Shown: piece by piece, positions 22,701-32,775 of the stretch
How the letters are laid out: every line of letters begins with the position of its first letter
Numbering within the stretch: the stretch's first letter is position 1
NCBI GenBank assembly: GCA_000507305.1
Contig: DF241666.1
Coordinates: 1 to 64,000, forward strand
Direction: 5' to 3'
Source: Breviolum minutum Mf 1.05b.01
Taxonomy: Eukaryota; Sar; Dinophyceae; Suessiales; Symbiodiniaceae
Length of the DNA stretch: 64,000 nt
Notes under the pieces: model-generated
What the model was told of the DNA's origin: nothing
Databases searched by the model: none
What the model saw: the letters and a program-made list of their open reading frames with translations, nothing else
Made by a program: the position numbers and the translations under genes

Positions 22701-24126
22701 AGGGATGATAGCCTCAAGCAGTTTTGGTCCGGTTTTCTTCATTTTCTCACTTGGTCGGTATTTGAGGTACCAGGTACATTTCATACTGTTGATGGTTCAG
22801 ATTTCCCTGCACCACCGTTTGGATGTATAGTTCACCCCCCCGTAAATAAATGGGGATATGAAAACCATATCAACTGGTGAGTTTACCGGATTTCTGGTTG
22901 CCATCGATGGATCAATGGACCGTTTGACCCTGTGATCCACAAGGTCATGGCAGCCTGTCTTCGATGTGAAGAGTGGGAAAAGAGCCTTTCTTTGTTTCAA
23001 GAGCTATGCCCGGGGACCGACCTTTGGGGTTTCGGACCTTGTGACTTAAGAAAAACCATCTACAGGCAGCGACTGGATTTTTTCTGGTGGAAAGTTGCCA
23101 GGTCTGACTTCGAAGCCCACCGTATCATCATATGCAGAGGCTTTGTGCAGCTTCCACCAGGCCGTTTGTTTGTTGCAAAATTTGGTGCATCAATTTTTCT
23201 GCTCCAAGAAAATACCAACCTTGGTTTTTTGAGGCACAAAAATGGGAGGCTGCCTTGCAAACATTTTTGGAAGTGTCAGGGGCTGAAGATGAGGTTGTTG
23301 AAGATTGTTAACTCTGAACTTGGGAAGTGCTTTTGCTATGTTTTTTTCCCTATTATTTCCTTATAGTAGGGAATGGTCATCAACCCAATAATAGGGGTTT
23401 ATATACTAATATACCCATTATAAGGATTCCCTATCAAAGGTGGGATGACCATCCCCAATATAGGGCGTTTAGACCCTAGGCCAGCACCAGATTTGCAAGT
23501 TCTTGGAGCAACTTTGAGGGCATGTTCAGTGAAATGGCAGCAGGTGAGGTGGAAATTTTTCACTTGAAAGGAATGGAATTCGAATGGTCAGAATGCGAGA
23601 AAAATACCCACCACTTTCAGGCCCTTCTTTTCTTGAATGAGCACCTTGAAAAAGCTGACACCATTTGCACCCTATTGAGCCTTGGCTATAGAAGGTTTAA
23701 TTCCGAGCTTAGTTTGGTCATCTTTTCCTCACAAGGTCAGGTTAAGTTTGGTTGACTCACACAGAAGTGCCTTCAGCGATTTCGCATGTAACGAGGACTC
23801 TGACTGCTGCTGAACAGGCGTGAAGTCAATGAAGTCGCGGATTGCATTTGACAAGTTTTATATTGAAAGAAACTATATTCTGGAAGCAAACTGAATCCAG
23901 ATTCATCTCCAAGTTGAACACACAATCTGGGTCAGGCCAGTCAAATCCAATGGTCAGTTGCATTGACGCGAAAACTCCACAGAGACTCGCTGAAATGTGC
24001 AAAGAGAGGAGACTGCACAATGGAGCCGGCTGTATTGAAGTCAAGGTAGACATGAAGAGTGCTTCAGCATCAGAAGTTTTCCAGGAGAAATTCGCGTTGC
24101 TGAAGCAACTGCAGTCTGATTCTTGA
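19760..24126 (+). CDS. PPR-repeat protein gene 2
   Basis: A series of short exons with PPR motifs join in matching phase at AG|G acceptors. They are 19760 on (GDRSSYNSAISS), 20119-20196 (LPDPVTWNCLLSSLE), 20418-20460 (KGGQWQRALAALWQ), 20883-20924 (ATISACANASAWKQ), 21188-21259 (ALAVFEGVDKDTVTFNAAIT), 21482-21526 (SLRIFEEMK), 21829-21876 (VMTVSPDIVTLGAVLN), about 22440-22473 (QWQQALWILRQ), 22593-22640 (HADSTTFNT) and 22944-23000 (VMAACLRCEEWEKSLSLFQ). Donors are GA (20197), GT (20461, 20925, 21527, 22641) and GC (21260, 22474). A terminal exon ending at 24126 (LLKQLQSDS) is possible. PPR proteins act in organelle RNA processing; target and compartment are unknown. Introns carry family-A elements. 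The segment before 20883 reads QLRLKP then TAG, so one junction is wrong or the gene is damaged there. Confidence 0.75.
22189..22322. mobile_element. Family A inverted-repeat element (A1)
   Basis: The left end is CTGTTGATGGTTCAGAAATC and the right end GGATTTCTGGTTGCCATCA. The interior CCACCGTTTGGATGTATAG is shared with A2 and A5. It lies in an intron of PPR gene 2. Confidence 0.85.
22784..22907. mobile_element. Family A inverted-repeat element (A2)
   Basis: The left end is ACTGTTGATGGTTCAGATTT and the right end GGATTTCTGGTTGCCATC. It occupies the centre of the phase-resolved 303-bp intron 22641-22943 of PPR gene 2. Confidence 0.9.
23355..23466. mobile_element. Unclassified palindromic element
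   Basis: Arms GGGAATGGTCATC and GATGACCATCCCC flank a second inner pair around TTATA. It is a single copy in the window with the same build as the other families. Confidence 0.55.
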
Positions 24127-24955
24127 TTTTTGCATCTTGCAAGGTAGGATTGTCCGTTTTTTTTTAATAAAGCTCCTTGTACAGTGCACCACAGTGTAAA
24201 CGACCTTCAGGTAAATCTTTTGTTGGCGTTGGGCCTGATGCATGCAGGACACACGCTTGACAAAAAGCCAAGATTTTGCACAGTGGATGTCATTAAAGTG
24301 TTAAGGTTCTAGAGGATGATTTTGTAAAAAATGCAGCTGATGATCACAGTCACAGGTTTTTTTCAATCAATGATCAGGGTTTAGAGCGTCCTGTTTTCCA
24401 TTTTCAAGTCTTGAAAGTGGATTGTTTTTTTTTGGGAAGCTTCACCAGGAGATGCCACAAAGGCAGGGCAGTTGTCGTTTACATAACTGGACCACTGTGA
24501 AACTGCACTTGATATTTGTGACGTTGCTACTCTATATAGTTTGTTTAGATTTAGAACAATGTTTGGGCCACAGAGGGAGTCTATGCCCAAAAGCTTTTTT
24601 TGCATGTTTGTTGCATATTTTTTCAGGCCAACCCAGACTTGAATAAACTTTAGATACTTGCATCCTACTCTTGGTTGGACAAAAGATAAACAGTTTTGTT
24701 TGTAAGGAGCAGGAATTGGAGCATTGCTTCCGCTCTTTTTGCAAAACTGCTCTGGGCCCAGAAGGGCTTCGGACGAGCAAAGAGATAGTTTGAAAAAGCT
24801 CTGAGCACTCTCCTTCAGTCAGCATTTTTGTACTGTTTTGCCAGGGGTCATTAAACTATCCATTTTGGAGGGATCAAACAGTGCAAATATATGGTAATTT
24901 TGAGGGATTTCCCTTATAATTCAAAATCGTGTACTGGGTTGAAGTGGTTGGTAAT

Positions 24956-25087
24956 ACTGTTGATGGATTTTTCATCCTGCACCACTGATTCGGATGTATA
25001 GTTCACGAAACGTCGTTTTTAAATCATGAGTAGATTTCAACGACCTTTCCCTCAACTGGTGGCCGCTGGATTTCAGCGCCCTCAACA
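24956..25087. mobile_element. Family A element, degenerate (A3)
   Basis: ACTGTTGATGG at the left, GGATGTATAGTTCACG inside and CTGGATTTCAGCG with CCCTCAACA at the right identify it as a decayed family-A copy. Confidence 0.6.
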
Positions 25088-25810
25088 TTTATCATCCCCC
25101 TTCCCATAGAGATGATAAACTCCACCTCATCACTGGGTTAATTTCAACCACCAACTTGTGGTGTATCCGTTTGGGTTGCTACCCTCCCCTGAAACAAAAA
25201 GGCAAGTTTGCACCTGAAAATTAGGCCGGTTTTTGACGCCCCAAAACGAAACGGAAGAGAAAGTATTCCAAGTACATCGCATTTTCAGGTGCGAAGTGTT
25301 TTTTTTCAAGGGGGGTAATACAATGACCCTGGGTTTGATGTTTTTATTTATGGGTTTTTTCATCCCAAAGAATCCCTACAAAACACACTAAATACCATGG
25401 GTGCACCCATCCTTGTCCCTTGACACCCAGGTTTACAAGCCGGCTTTGCAGCACTGTTGTGGGGAAGATCGACAGATGCTGGCGAGCTCCGATGAATGGA
25501 CGGAAACTCAACCGTGTTTTTTTTAGATATCACTGTTATGAAACACACAAAGTGGAGGTTTCTATTGCAGTTAAACATCTGCTTTTATCATCAAATTCAT
25601 ATAGATCATATATGATAAATCGTCATGAATCAATATACAATTCCATAGATCATTTTTGTTAAATGATTTTTTTGCCCATGGGCATTTTTATTCGATGACT
25701 TGGGTGGTTTTTTGTTGAGCCAAAAACGTCCAGGTCCTCCTTTGAGGTGGTTTCACGGGATGTCATGAGCTGAGTTTTCAAAAAAGAGACGTGAGCAAAA
25801 ACTATGGAAC

Positions 25811-26005
25811 TACCCTCCAGGGAACTAGCCTCCCTGAAACTAACCCTTCGCCTTTGAAAATGGGGGCCTAACCCCTGGAAGTTTGGAGATTCCTATTGGA
25901 AACTATCATTTTCAGGGGCGAACTGGTAGTTTCAGGGAGGGTAGCTAGTAAGATGATGTTCCCACCTTCCATAAGTATAATATGTGATGTTAGTTCCCAG
26001 GAGGG
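25811..26005. mobile_element. Family C element split by a family B element
   Basis: A family-C left end (TACCCTCCAGGGAACTA, 25811-25828) and a C right end (GTTAGTTCCCAGGAGGG, ending at about 26005) enclose a complete family-B element (B2). CTA occurs on both sides of the insert and could be a target duplication. Confidence 0.7.
25829..25942. mobile_element. Family B inverted-repeat element (B2), nested
   Basis: The left end is CCTCCCTGAAACTAACCC and the right end GGTAGTTTCAGGGAGGGT, with inner arms TGAAAATGGGG and CATTTTCAGGGG. It is inserted within the C element. Confidence 0.85.
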
Positions 26006-26614
26006 GAAAACTTCTGGAGATTTTTGGCAAACCAAACAGACCATGAATTGAAACAATATGTATAATTATGTATAATTTATCTACAGAAATATGTAAATGA
26101 GTTCTTCCTGTTGATTCTTGGACCACCAAAAAACCCCACATTTTTTGGATCAGCGTAACGGCTCCCAAAAAATCCAGTTTCAATCGTTGAGGCCATCATC
26201 TTGCTTGGGGTTGGAGCTCGGCCCGGAGACCTTTGGACAAACACACTCAAGACATACACTCCGGTTATTCTGACATAGCAGGCTGGGAAATCCACCATTT
26301 GAGTCGATGTATCTCCTATTAAAAATGGCTGGTTTTCGTGCCATGTTACGAAATACCAGAGGGTAAGGAACACAGGGATCATTCATTGGGATGTAATTGA
26401 TCAAACAAGCAGCGATTTGTTGGGACCCAACTTTTTTTTGGGGGGATGAAAAACTTCATGCAAAGGGTACGCTTGCTATTTTCAGGGGCTAACTTCGCCA
26501 TTAAAGAAGTTATATAAATACACTGTTTAGGTTGGTAATGTTAATGACGACTGCAATGTGCCATTCAAAAGATGTCAGGTTGAAACAAGGCCATGGGTTT
26601 TGCAGTGGTGTTGT

Positions 26615-26705
26615 TTGTTCATTTGTTTGTTCGTTTGTTCGTTTGGTTCGTTCGTTTGTTTGTTTTTTTTGTTCGTTCGGTTTGTTTGTCTGTTTGCCTG
26701 TCAAC
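26615..26705. repeat. GTTT/GTTC-rich microsatellite
   Basis: A degenerate run of GTTTGTTCGTTT units about 0.3 kb upstream of the first ATG proposed for the GH5 gene. Confidence 0.85.
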
Positions 26706-26991
26706 TTTGTCAAAGACCTGTCGCCATTGGTGAAAAAAATCACCGGTTTGAGTGTTTGTCTTTGCAAAAAGACCAGTGGTCCTTCTCCGGATCTTTTATT
26801 TAGTTTTTTTTCTGTCGAGTGGCCATTTCACCGGGAAATTCTCCCGGAAACATTTTTGCCATTTCGTTTTGGAGTGCGTAAGAGTTTTTGCATTTGATAT
26901 TTCTCTCCCTGTTCTTCTGCCATTTATTTTGGGTCTCAAGAGTTTGGGATTTTTTGTTTGCGTAGATCGGTCGTCACCTTTCCGAAAGTCC

Positions 26992-29789
26992 ATGGCTTCT
27001 GCAGATGAGCTGATGGAACTTCAAAGCTTAGACAAGTGCCTTGAAGGCCTCGAGAGTGATGAAGAAAATGGATACCAGGTTGGCCTGGTTGAAAAGAAAC
27101 TTGGCAGTTCTGAACTTGTGAGTTTTACCGGATTTTATGCTGAGAAAATAACCCAAGCGATTTTTTATGATGGCTTTTGGGATGAAACTTTTTTTTTGAG
27201 ATTTTGAGGTTGCAATGGATGGAGTTGTGAATAATGGATTCCCCGTCATCCATGTTAAAGTTGATGTCATGCCAGAAGAGAGTTGTTGTTTCTTGTTGGC
27301 AGCAGTGCCTGCCCCGATGTTGTTCGACATCAGGAAGTGGACCAGAGTGATGAAATGGTTCGCTGTAATGTTGGTGGCATTGGTGACCTTTGGGTCGTTC
27401 TATGGCATTGGCAGAAGCTTTCATCGAAGCCGAGTAAACACAGCCATGGGAGACAATGTCATTACGGGACTTTACGAGATGCCACAAGGTTTGAAGGGGA
27501 TTCAATTCGTCGTGATTGAAGAAAAAATGATGGTTGAAATCATACAATTTTTGCAGATGGTTGAATTTCTGGATGATCTTCCATTTGAGCTTCTTTTTGA
27601 ATAAGTATACTTTGCCGCCTTGGACCGTCAAGTTGCATGGGTTTTGGGCTGCTATCCTTGGCCTGTGTGAATTCCTGAAACGAGGTGCTGGTGTAAATCT
27701 TGGAGGTTGGCTTGTCCTTGAAGATTGGTTCTTTTCAGGCACTTCTGGCAGTGACTTTGACTTTGACAAACGGGGCTGAGAAATTTGCAAAAGACAAACA
27801 CAGTTTAAAGGGTCCGTGTTAACTATGGCAGAAAGTCAATCTTGGAAGTGAAGTGATGGAAGTGATCATTGAATCAAATGCAAATGGGAGTTGCGTATTG
27901 AATGTTTCCAAAAACGAACCAAGCGGACGTGTCTTGAGAATGGTTTTGGTGGCTGAGGTTTTGTAATGTCGCAAGGAGCCGGCCAAGGTCAGTGTCTTCC
28001 TCCGTTGTTGCCGCATTCTGATGAACCGTGGCCTTCGGAGGGAGTCTTGGCTCACCGCTTGAATGCTACCAAGGGAAAGGACGACCTTCATTGGGGTCGG
28101 ACCGGACAAAATGACAGGTAGAAAGTGGGCCCATAACTCCATTTATAAGGGTGATAACCCCAATGAAACCCATTTATATAAAGCCAAATAACCGGAGTTA
28201 TTTATTCACTCCATTTATAACGATCGGCTCGGGACCCATCTTGTAGTGAGAGGATATGGAAGGGTTGATTCATCCCTTTCCGGCAGCTCCGAGCTTTTGG
28301 GCCTTGATTTGTGCATGGAGTTTATTGGGGGAAAGCTTGGAAAGCTGTATCTTTTTTGAGGCTCCAAAATTTGAGACAAAACATCAACTAGGTGGTGCTT
28401 TCAATGATGTTTTATCCCTGATCCTTGAGGAAATGATCTAATTTGACGAGGGTTGAACACACCAACTAGTAAAACATCTCAGGTTTGATTGGATGGTTTT
28501 CCTTTCCCGTTTCCAGGAGGAAACAATCAAGATCTTTGAGGCTCATCGGAATCAGTTCTTAGCAGACGATGACCTGCAGAAGATTGCTGCGAAGCTTGGA
28601 CGGTTGGAATTTTTTGGTTGGGAAATGTAGCCAGCTGCCCAGCATCTTGAGATGACTCGGGCCAGCACTGACTTGACACCAATTGCTTATGTTACCTGTG
28701 TGCATCTAGCTGTTTTGATAACTGTGGTTTCAAGGACTGGGATTTCCACTATTCGATTGCCATTGACCTGGGCAGCTTTCGCTGATGCTTTGGCACCTCT
28801 GAGTCCTGTGTATGCATCCTTTGATCCTGAAAGGGAAACAGCATTGGTGCCTGATCCGTTCTATCATGACAAGATAGCACTTGCCACCATCCCCAGAAAG
28901 ATGCTGGTGGACTTTTTGCATAAGGCTTCCCATTTTGGGCTCACAGTGATTTTCGACTTACATGCCTTTCCAGGTGGTTCCCAGGATGGTACTTACAATA
29001 GTGTGTGGCCAAATCGGCCGGTGTTTTGGAGTGAATCGACTCAACTTGGCAATCCAGCAACGGCAGTTCCACTCTCCATGGTGGGTCGATGGGTGGTACA
29101 AGCATTGATCAGATGGGTAGAAACGTTGGATGCAGGAGCTAAGAAGGCTGTTGCGGGTTTGACCTTGATGAATGAGCCAGCACATACCAATGCATGGGGC
29201 CATTTTGCTGAAGAGAAGAATGTTCTTACTTGGCTCTCAGAAACATCTGCAGACTTTAGGACCTCCAGTCTGCCATTGGAGAACGTGAAGCTCTATGTGA
29301 ATCTCATTGAAACCGCTTTCTCTGAGACGCTTGGCAAGCAACACTTTTGGGCCACCCATCGGATAGTGGGAAGGGACCAACCTTTTGAACTTGTTCAATT
29401 CCCTCCTGGGAATTATCCCTTCCCAGCCGGCACCTCCTTGAGTCAATGAGTTATTTCCCGGTGCGAACTCCGGGAAATGGTGGGATATGTTTGATCGATA
29501 CCCTGGAGGGTAACGTATAACGCCTTGAAAAAAAAAGCAGCAAAATCCAGTTGCTGCCCCCAGCTGTAAAATCCCTATCAGGTTCGAGCACTCTGCTGTG
29601 CCCTGGTTTCTGAATACTTTCACCAAAGAAGAGCAAAAAACATGGGCTGTAGCAGATGTGCATTGGTACGTTGCGTGGAGCAGTGGGGATTGCGACGGCC
29701 GTTCTGCAACTCGCCCGACTTGTTGATTGAAGGGATGTCATCTTTGCATCTTCAGTTTTTTTCCCATTTCTGCGGCTTTGATTGGATTT

Positions 29790-29845
<56 letters not shown>

Positions 29846-31789
29846 GTTTTGATTGATTGGATGTTTTGATTGATTGGTTGATTGATCGTAATAGTCTCTA
29901 TATTTTGTTTTTATCAATCCCTTAATTCAGATATGTCACATTTTAGGCATTTATGACAGACTTCTGGCAAACTTCAGGTATATGTCGTTTTCATCTCCCA
30001 AGATACCTGAGCAACGTTCAACAAAACCCTGACATCCCAAAAAAACCGATTGATCAATGACAGGATTTTTATTGTTTCATGGCTTATGAAAGAATTCTCA
30101 CATAACTGGGTAGTTGTTAAATCCCCTGTATTACTGTAACAGCAAATGACCGAGGTTTTGCTCACGAATTTCTCACCTGAAGTGACTTTCCCTCCCAGGT
30201 CCAGGGCGGAGGTTTTGACTGTGCTGCGCCTTTACCACAAGTCCAGGCACGGTCAGTTTGCTGGAAATCCTGTTGGGAAAACGCCGTTTTTTTTTTGCAC
30301 GGCGGTGGAAAAGAAACAAAACACTGGTTGAAGTCAATTATGTAGGGGGATTACAGCAGTTATACACTATTTTGTTTACTTGGGAGTATTATAACCTATG
30401 AGAATCTGAACCATGAAACCAATCAGTTTTTTTTGCTTATTTGGATGATTCTACCCTGAAAAATCCTATATAATGTACAGTAATCAGAGTTTTCTGGGCT
30501 CTCATCAGGCACCGGTTAATTCCTGAGATTGTGGGATTCCCTTATGAAAGGGATTGTTATGAAAGGGGTACCCTTAGAATCCCAAACCACCGGGCCCCAA
30601 ACCAACAATTAACCATTAGCTGAAATGATCCATCCTCAATATATGCCATTTTCTAAGTAGGTGAAAATAACCCATTTACTAACCATTGATCCTAACTTCC
30701 TGGGACATCTCTGGTGGAAGCATTGAGGCTAAATTGCACAGTTGCGCCTCTAGTGCTTCTCAACGTCTTCGACAACTCTTTGGTGATGCACAGGTGGCAG
30801 TGACAGAGTTCTCCGCTGGGACCTTTCACAAAGCCAGGTGGGTGAGCAATGAAAAAGAACCGGAAAAAAAACCGGCCCGGGTTGTTTAGGGTGTATAGTG
30901 GGGATTTAACAACTACCCAGTTATGTGGGGATTACTTCATAAACTATTATGAGGGATCCCGCCGGATCCCTATTAATTAAACAACCAGTATTTCAATGGA
31001 ACCTATCCAGTTGTGGCGGGGTGACGGGCTCCGGTTGATGAACTCAGGAGAATTTTCGAAGGTCTGAAGGTCAAAAAGGTCGGGACCCTTTTTTTTCTCT
31101 TCTTGTTTGTAGATTAAAAAAAGGAAACTTCTTGTGAATTATATTTAGGAAAAAGAAACTGCCAATGTTTTTTTGCTTTTAAAAAGGGTAGTGAAACGAC
31201 TTCGAGCATTTGATCCTCTTTTCGTTTTTTTGTTGGGAAATGTTACATTTTTATCTCAAACTTTCGATTTGCTCAAGCGACCTCTCAGAACCCCCCTCCG
31301 TTTTTGAAGCAACCGAGTCTCCGTTAAAGAAAGGTATGCTTGTCATGATTCCCAACTTCTACGTACCTTTATCGAGGAGCAGGTCAGAGCCTTTCGCTCG
31401 GAAGCTGGGTTTCCAACAAAAAAAATCAATCAAAGAAGGAAACCCCACTGGGATCTATTCAAAACTCTCCTTTGGCAGGGGGTTTTGTATGGTTTTGTAA
31501 TGGTTTTTCTTTGAGAAGGAAGAATTGGTAGCCTGAAAAATCGAGGTTAAACAAAATTCGAAGGGAAATAAAACATCAGCTGTTTTCGATTTTGTTTAGC
31601 CCAAAACGCTTCAATTTGGATCCTTTTTGATTTGCTAAGGATCACATTCAACCCTTCTTTTGGACCTGGAAGATGCCATTTGGACCGAATTTTGAGGCAG
31701 GTTGGAGCCTCAAATATCTTCTTGGACTTGAAGATGCAAAACTTGGTGAGCAATGTGATCCTCAACAAAATCAAGGCGTACAATTTTGA
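26992..31789 (+). CDS. Membrane-anchored GH5 exo-beta-1,3-glucanase-like enzyme
   Basis: Eleven proposed exons: 26992-about 27100, about 27334-27488, 27685-27738, 27976-28079, 28517-28602, 28735-29337,29582-29705, 30205-30246, 30728-30837, 31334-31403 and 31640-31789. All junctions from 27488 on are fixed by phase and AG|G; donors are GT three times, GC five times and GA once. The N-terminus is acidic and probably cytosolic, followed by one transmembrane segment (FAVMLVALVTFGSFYGI) with basic flanks. GH5 features follow in order: GAGVNLGGWLVLEDWF, RLPLTWA, FDLHAFPGG, LTLMNEPAH (Asn-Glu acid/base), ADVHWYVAW (His/Tyr), AVTEFSAGTF (candidate Glu nucleophile) and FFWTWKMP near the end. This order is that of eukaryotic exo-1,3-beta-glucanases (GH5_9 type), which cut beta-1,3-glucan at the cell surface. 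The type II anchor suggests the plasma membrane or endomembranes. Substrate is inferred. The first junction is uncertain. Introns carry families F, D, C and G. Confidence 0.85.
28119..28245. mobile_element. Family F inverted-repeat element (F1)
   Basis: GGGCCCATAACTCCATTTATA near the left and CTCCATTTATAAC with GGGACCCATCTTGTA at the right match the ends of F2 (49288-49423). It lies in the GA-AG intron 28080-28516 of the GH5 gene. Confidence 0.75.
28389..28469. mobile_element. Family D element, short (D1)
   Basis: The left end is CTAGGTGGTGCTTTCAA and the right end GTTGAACACACCAACTAG, with the family word GAAATGATCTAATTTGACG inside. It shares an intron with F1. Confidence 0.75.
29400..29512. 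mobile_element. Family C inverted-repeat element (C1)
   Basis: The left end is CCCTCCTGGGAATTATCCC and the right end ATACCCTGGAGGG. The internal AGCCGGCAC...TTGAGTC is shared with C2, C3 and C4. It lies in the GC-AG intron 29338-29581 of the GH5 gene. Confidence 0.85.
29788..29887. repeat. TTGA microsatellite
   Basis: A run of TGAT/GATT units in the GH5 intron 29706-30204, with two GGATGTTT interruptions. Confidence 0.95.
30068..30130. mobile_element. Family G fragment, inverted (G4)
   Basis: CATAACTGGGTAGTTGTTAA followed by ATCCCC is the reverse complement of the left part of G1 (30898-30930). Only part of the element is present. Confidence 0.6.
30844..30999. mobile_element. Family G element (G1)
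   Basis: It starts GAGCAATGAAAAAGAAC and ends AACAACCAGTATTTCAATGG; both ends recur in G2 (34543-34763). GTTGTTTAGGG and TTAAACAAC form inner inverted arms. It lies in the GT-AG intron 30838-31333 of the GH5 gene, starting six bases after the donor. Confidence 0.75.
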
Positions 31790-32775
31790 TGGGTGAAATC
31801 TTGGACCAATTGATGAGTGTGTGGGCTTTCAATGTTACGCACTCACTTGGGGTGTATTTTTTTACGATACCAGAGCTCTTCCGACTCGGTCGCATTGGGA
31901 TACCTGATAGCCGCAGAATTTTGTGCAAGTCGCGAAGTAGGTTGGCGGTGGGTTTTTCTCCCATGCGTGTGTGAAAGATGCAGATGTATAGCCTGCATAG
32001 CCCGTTCCAGATGAAAGCTGCACGATGGCCACTGTACAGCTCGTTCGGCACCTACCCGGTACACCTCAAAAGAGGATGCCTTTTTTTCGCATATCTGGAG
32101 ACGTGGACTTCATGGGGAAACACATTCCATGATCTCATTTGCGGATCATGAATGCTTTTTGCCTGTTTTCCTCCGTGGCTTTTTGTAAACCCCTCAAAAA
32201 GGGACCCACGGAGCTACCCATTGCCCAAACTTGCTGGCTCCTTTTGATAGCCCTTTGAAATGGCCCCGGAGTCTCATGGGGAGACTCAGGTCAACAGCAA
32301 GCAGGGATTTTCTCTTCAAAATACTTCTCATAATGTGGCAATTGCCTGACTATGAGCAAAGGATAAGATCATGAACTTGCGTGAAAAAAGGGGGTATTGG
32401 ACAACTCTTGCGACATGTTGCGTCATGGGATATGACATTTAGATCATTTTCAAGGAGGTCTTGAAGGATTTTGATTGGCAGGAAACTGCATCATTGCATT
32501 AACATTTTTCCCTGCATCATCCTGCTGTGACACTGAGGTTTGTTTCCCTGCAAAACTTGGAGGAAAAAAAGGGAGTGCTTCCAGCGGCTTTTTGCAAAGT
32601 CGTTGAATCTTTTTTCGTAACTTTCGAAATTCCTTGGGATTGCCGTTTGTCAAGGTTACCAGGTGGTTTAACCAGGATACTTACATCATTTTTGTTGGGG
32701 GATGTTTTAGAGATAGGAATCTGTCATTTGCGATGATTGGTGGCTAGGGGTGGAGTGTGACCCCATCTGCTGGAG
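31790..32775. other. Between GH5 stop and first methyltransferase exon
   Basis: Probably 3' flank of the GH5 gene and 5' part of the methyltransferase gene. An open piece at about 32527-32660 may hold N-terminal exons of the latter, but no junction could be fixed. Confidence 0.4.

Larger units (their letters stand above)
24127..26614. other. Intergenic with degenerate elements and exon-like pieces
   Basis: Two open pieces look coding: about 24710-24790 (after GCAG|GAATTG, with LEHCFRSFCKTALGPEG) and 25436-25510 (after CCCAG|GTT, with VYKPALQHCCGEDRQMLAS). Neither could be joined to a gene. The rest holds elements A3 and the B2/C pair and otherwise A/T-rich DNA. Confidence 0.4.

Noticed and set aside
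26510..26767. Minus-strand ORF rich in Asn, Thr and Gln
   Set aside because: Read-out of the GTTT/GTTC microsatellite.
27125..27790. Minus-strand 221-codon ORF
   Set aside because: It is antisense to GH5 exons whose sense frame has family motifs and consistent splice phase.
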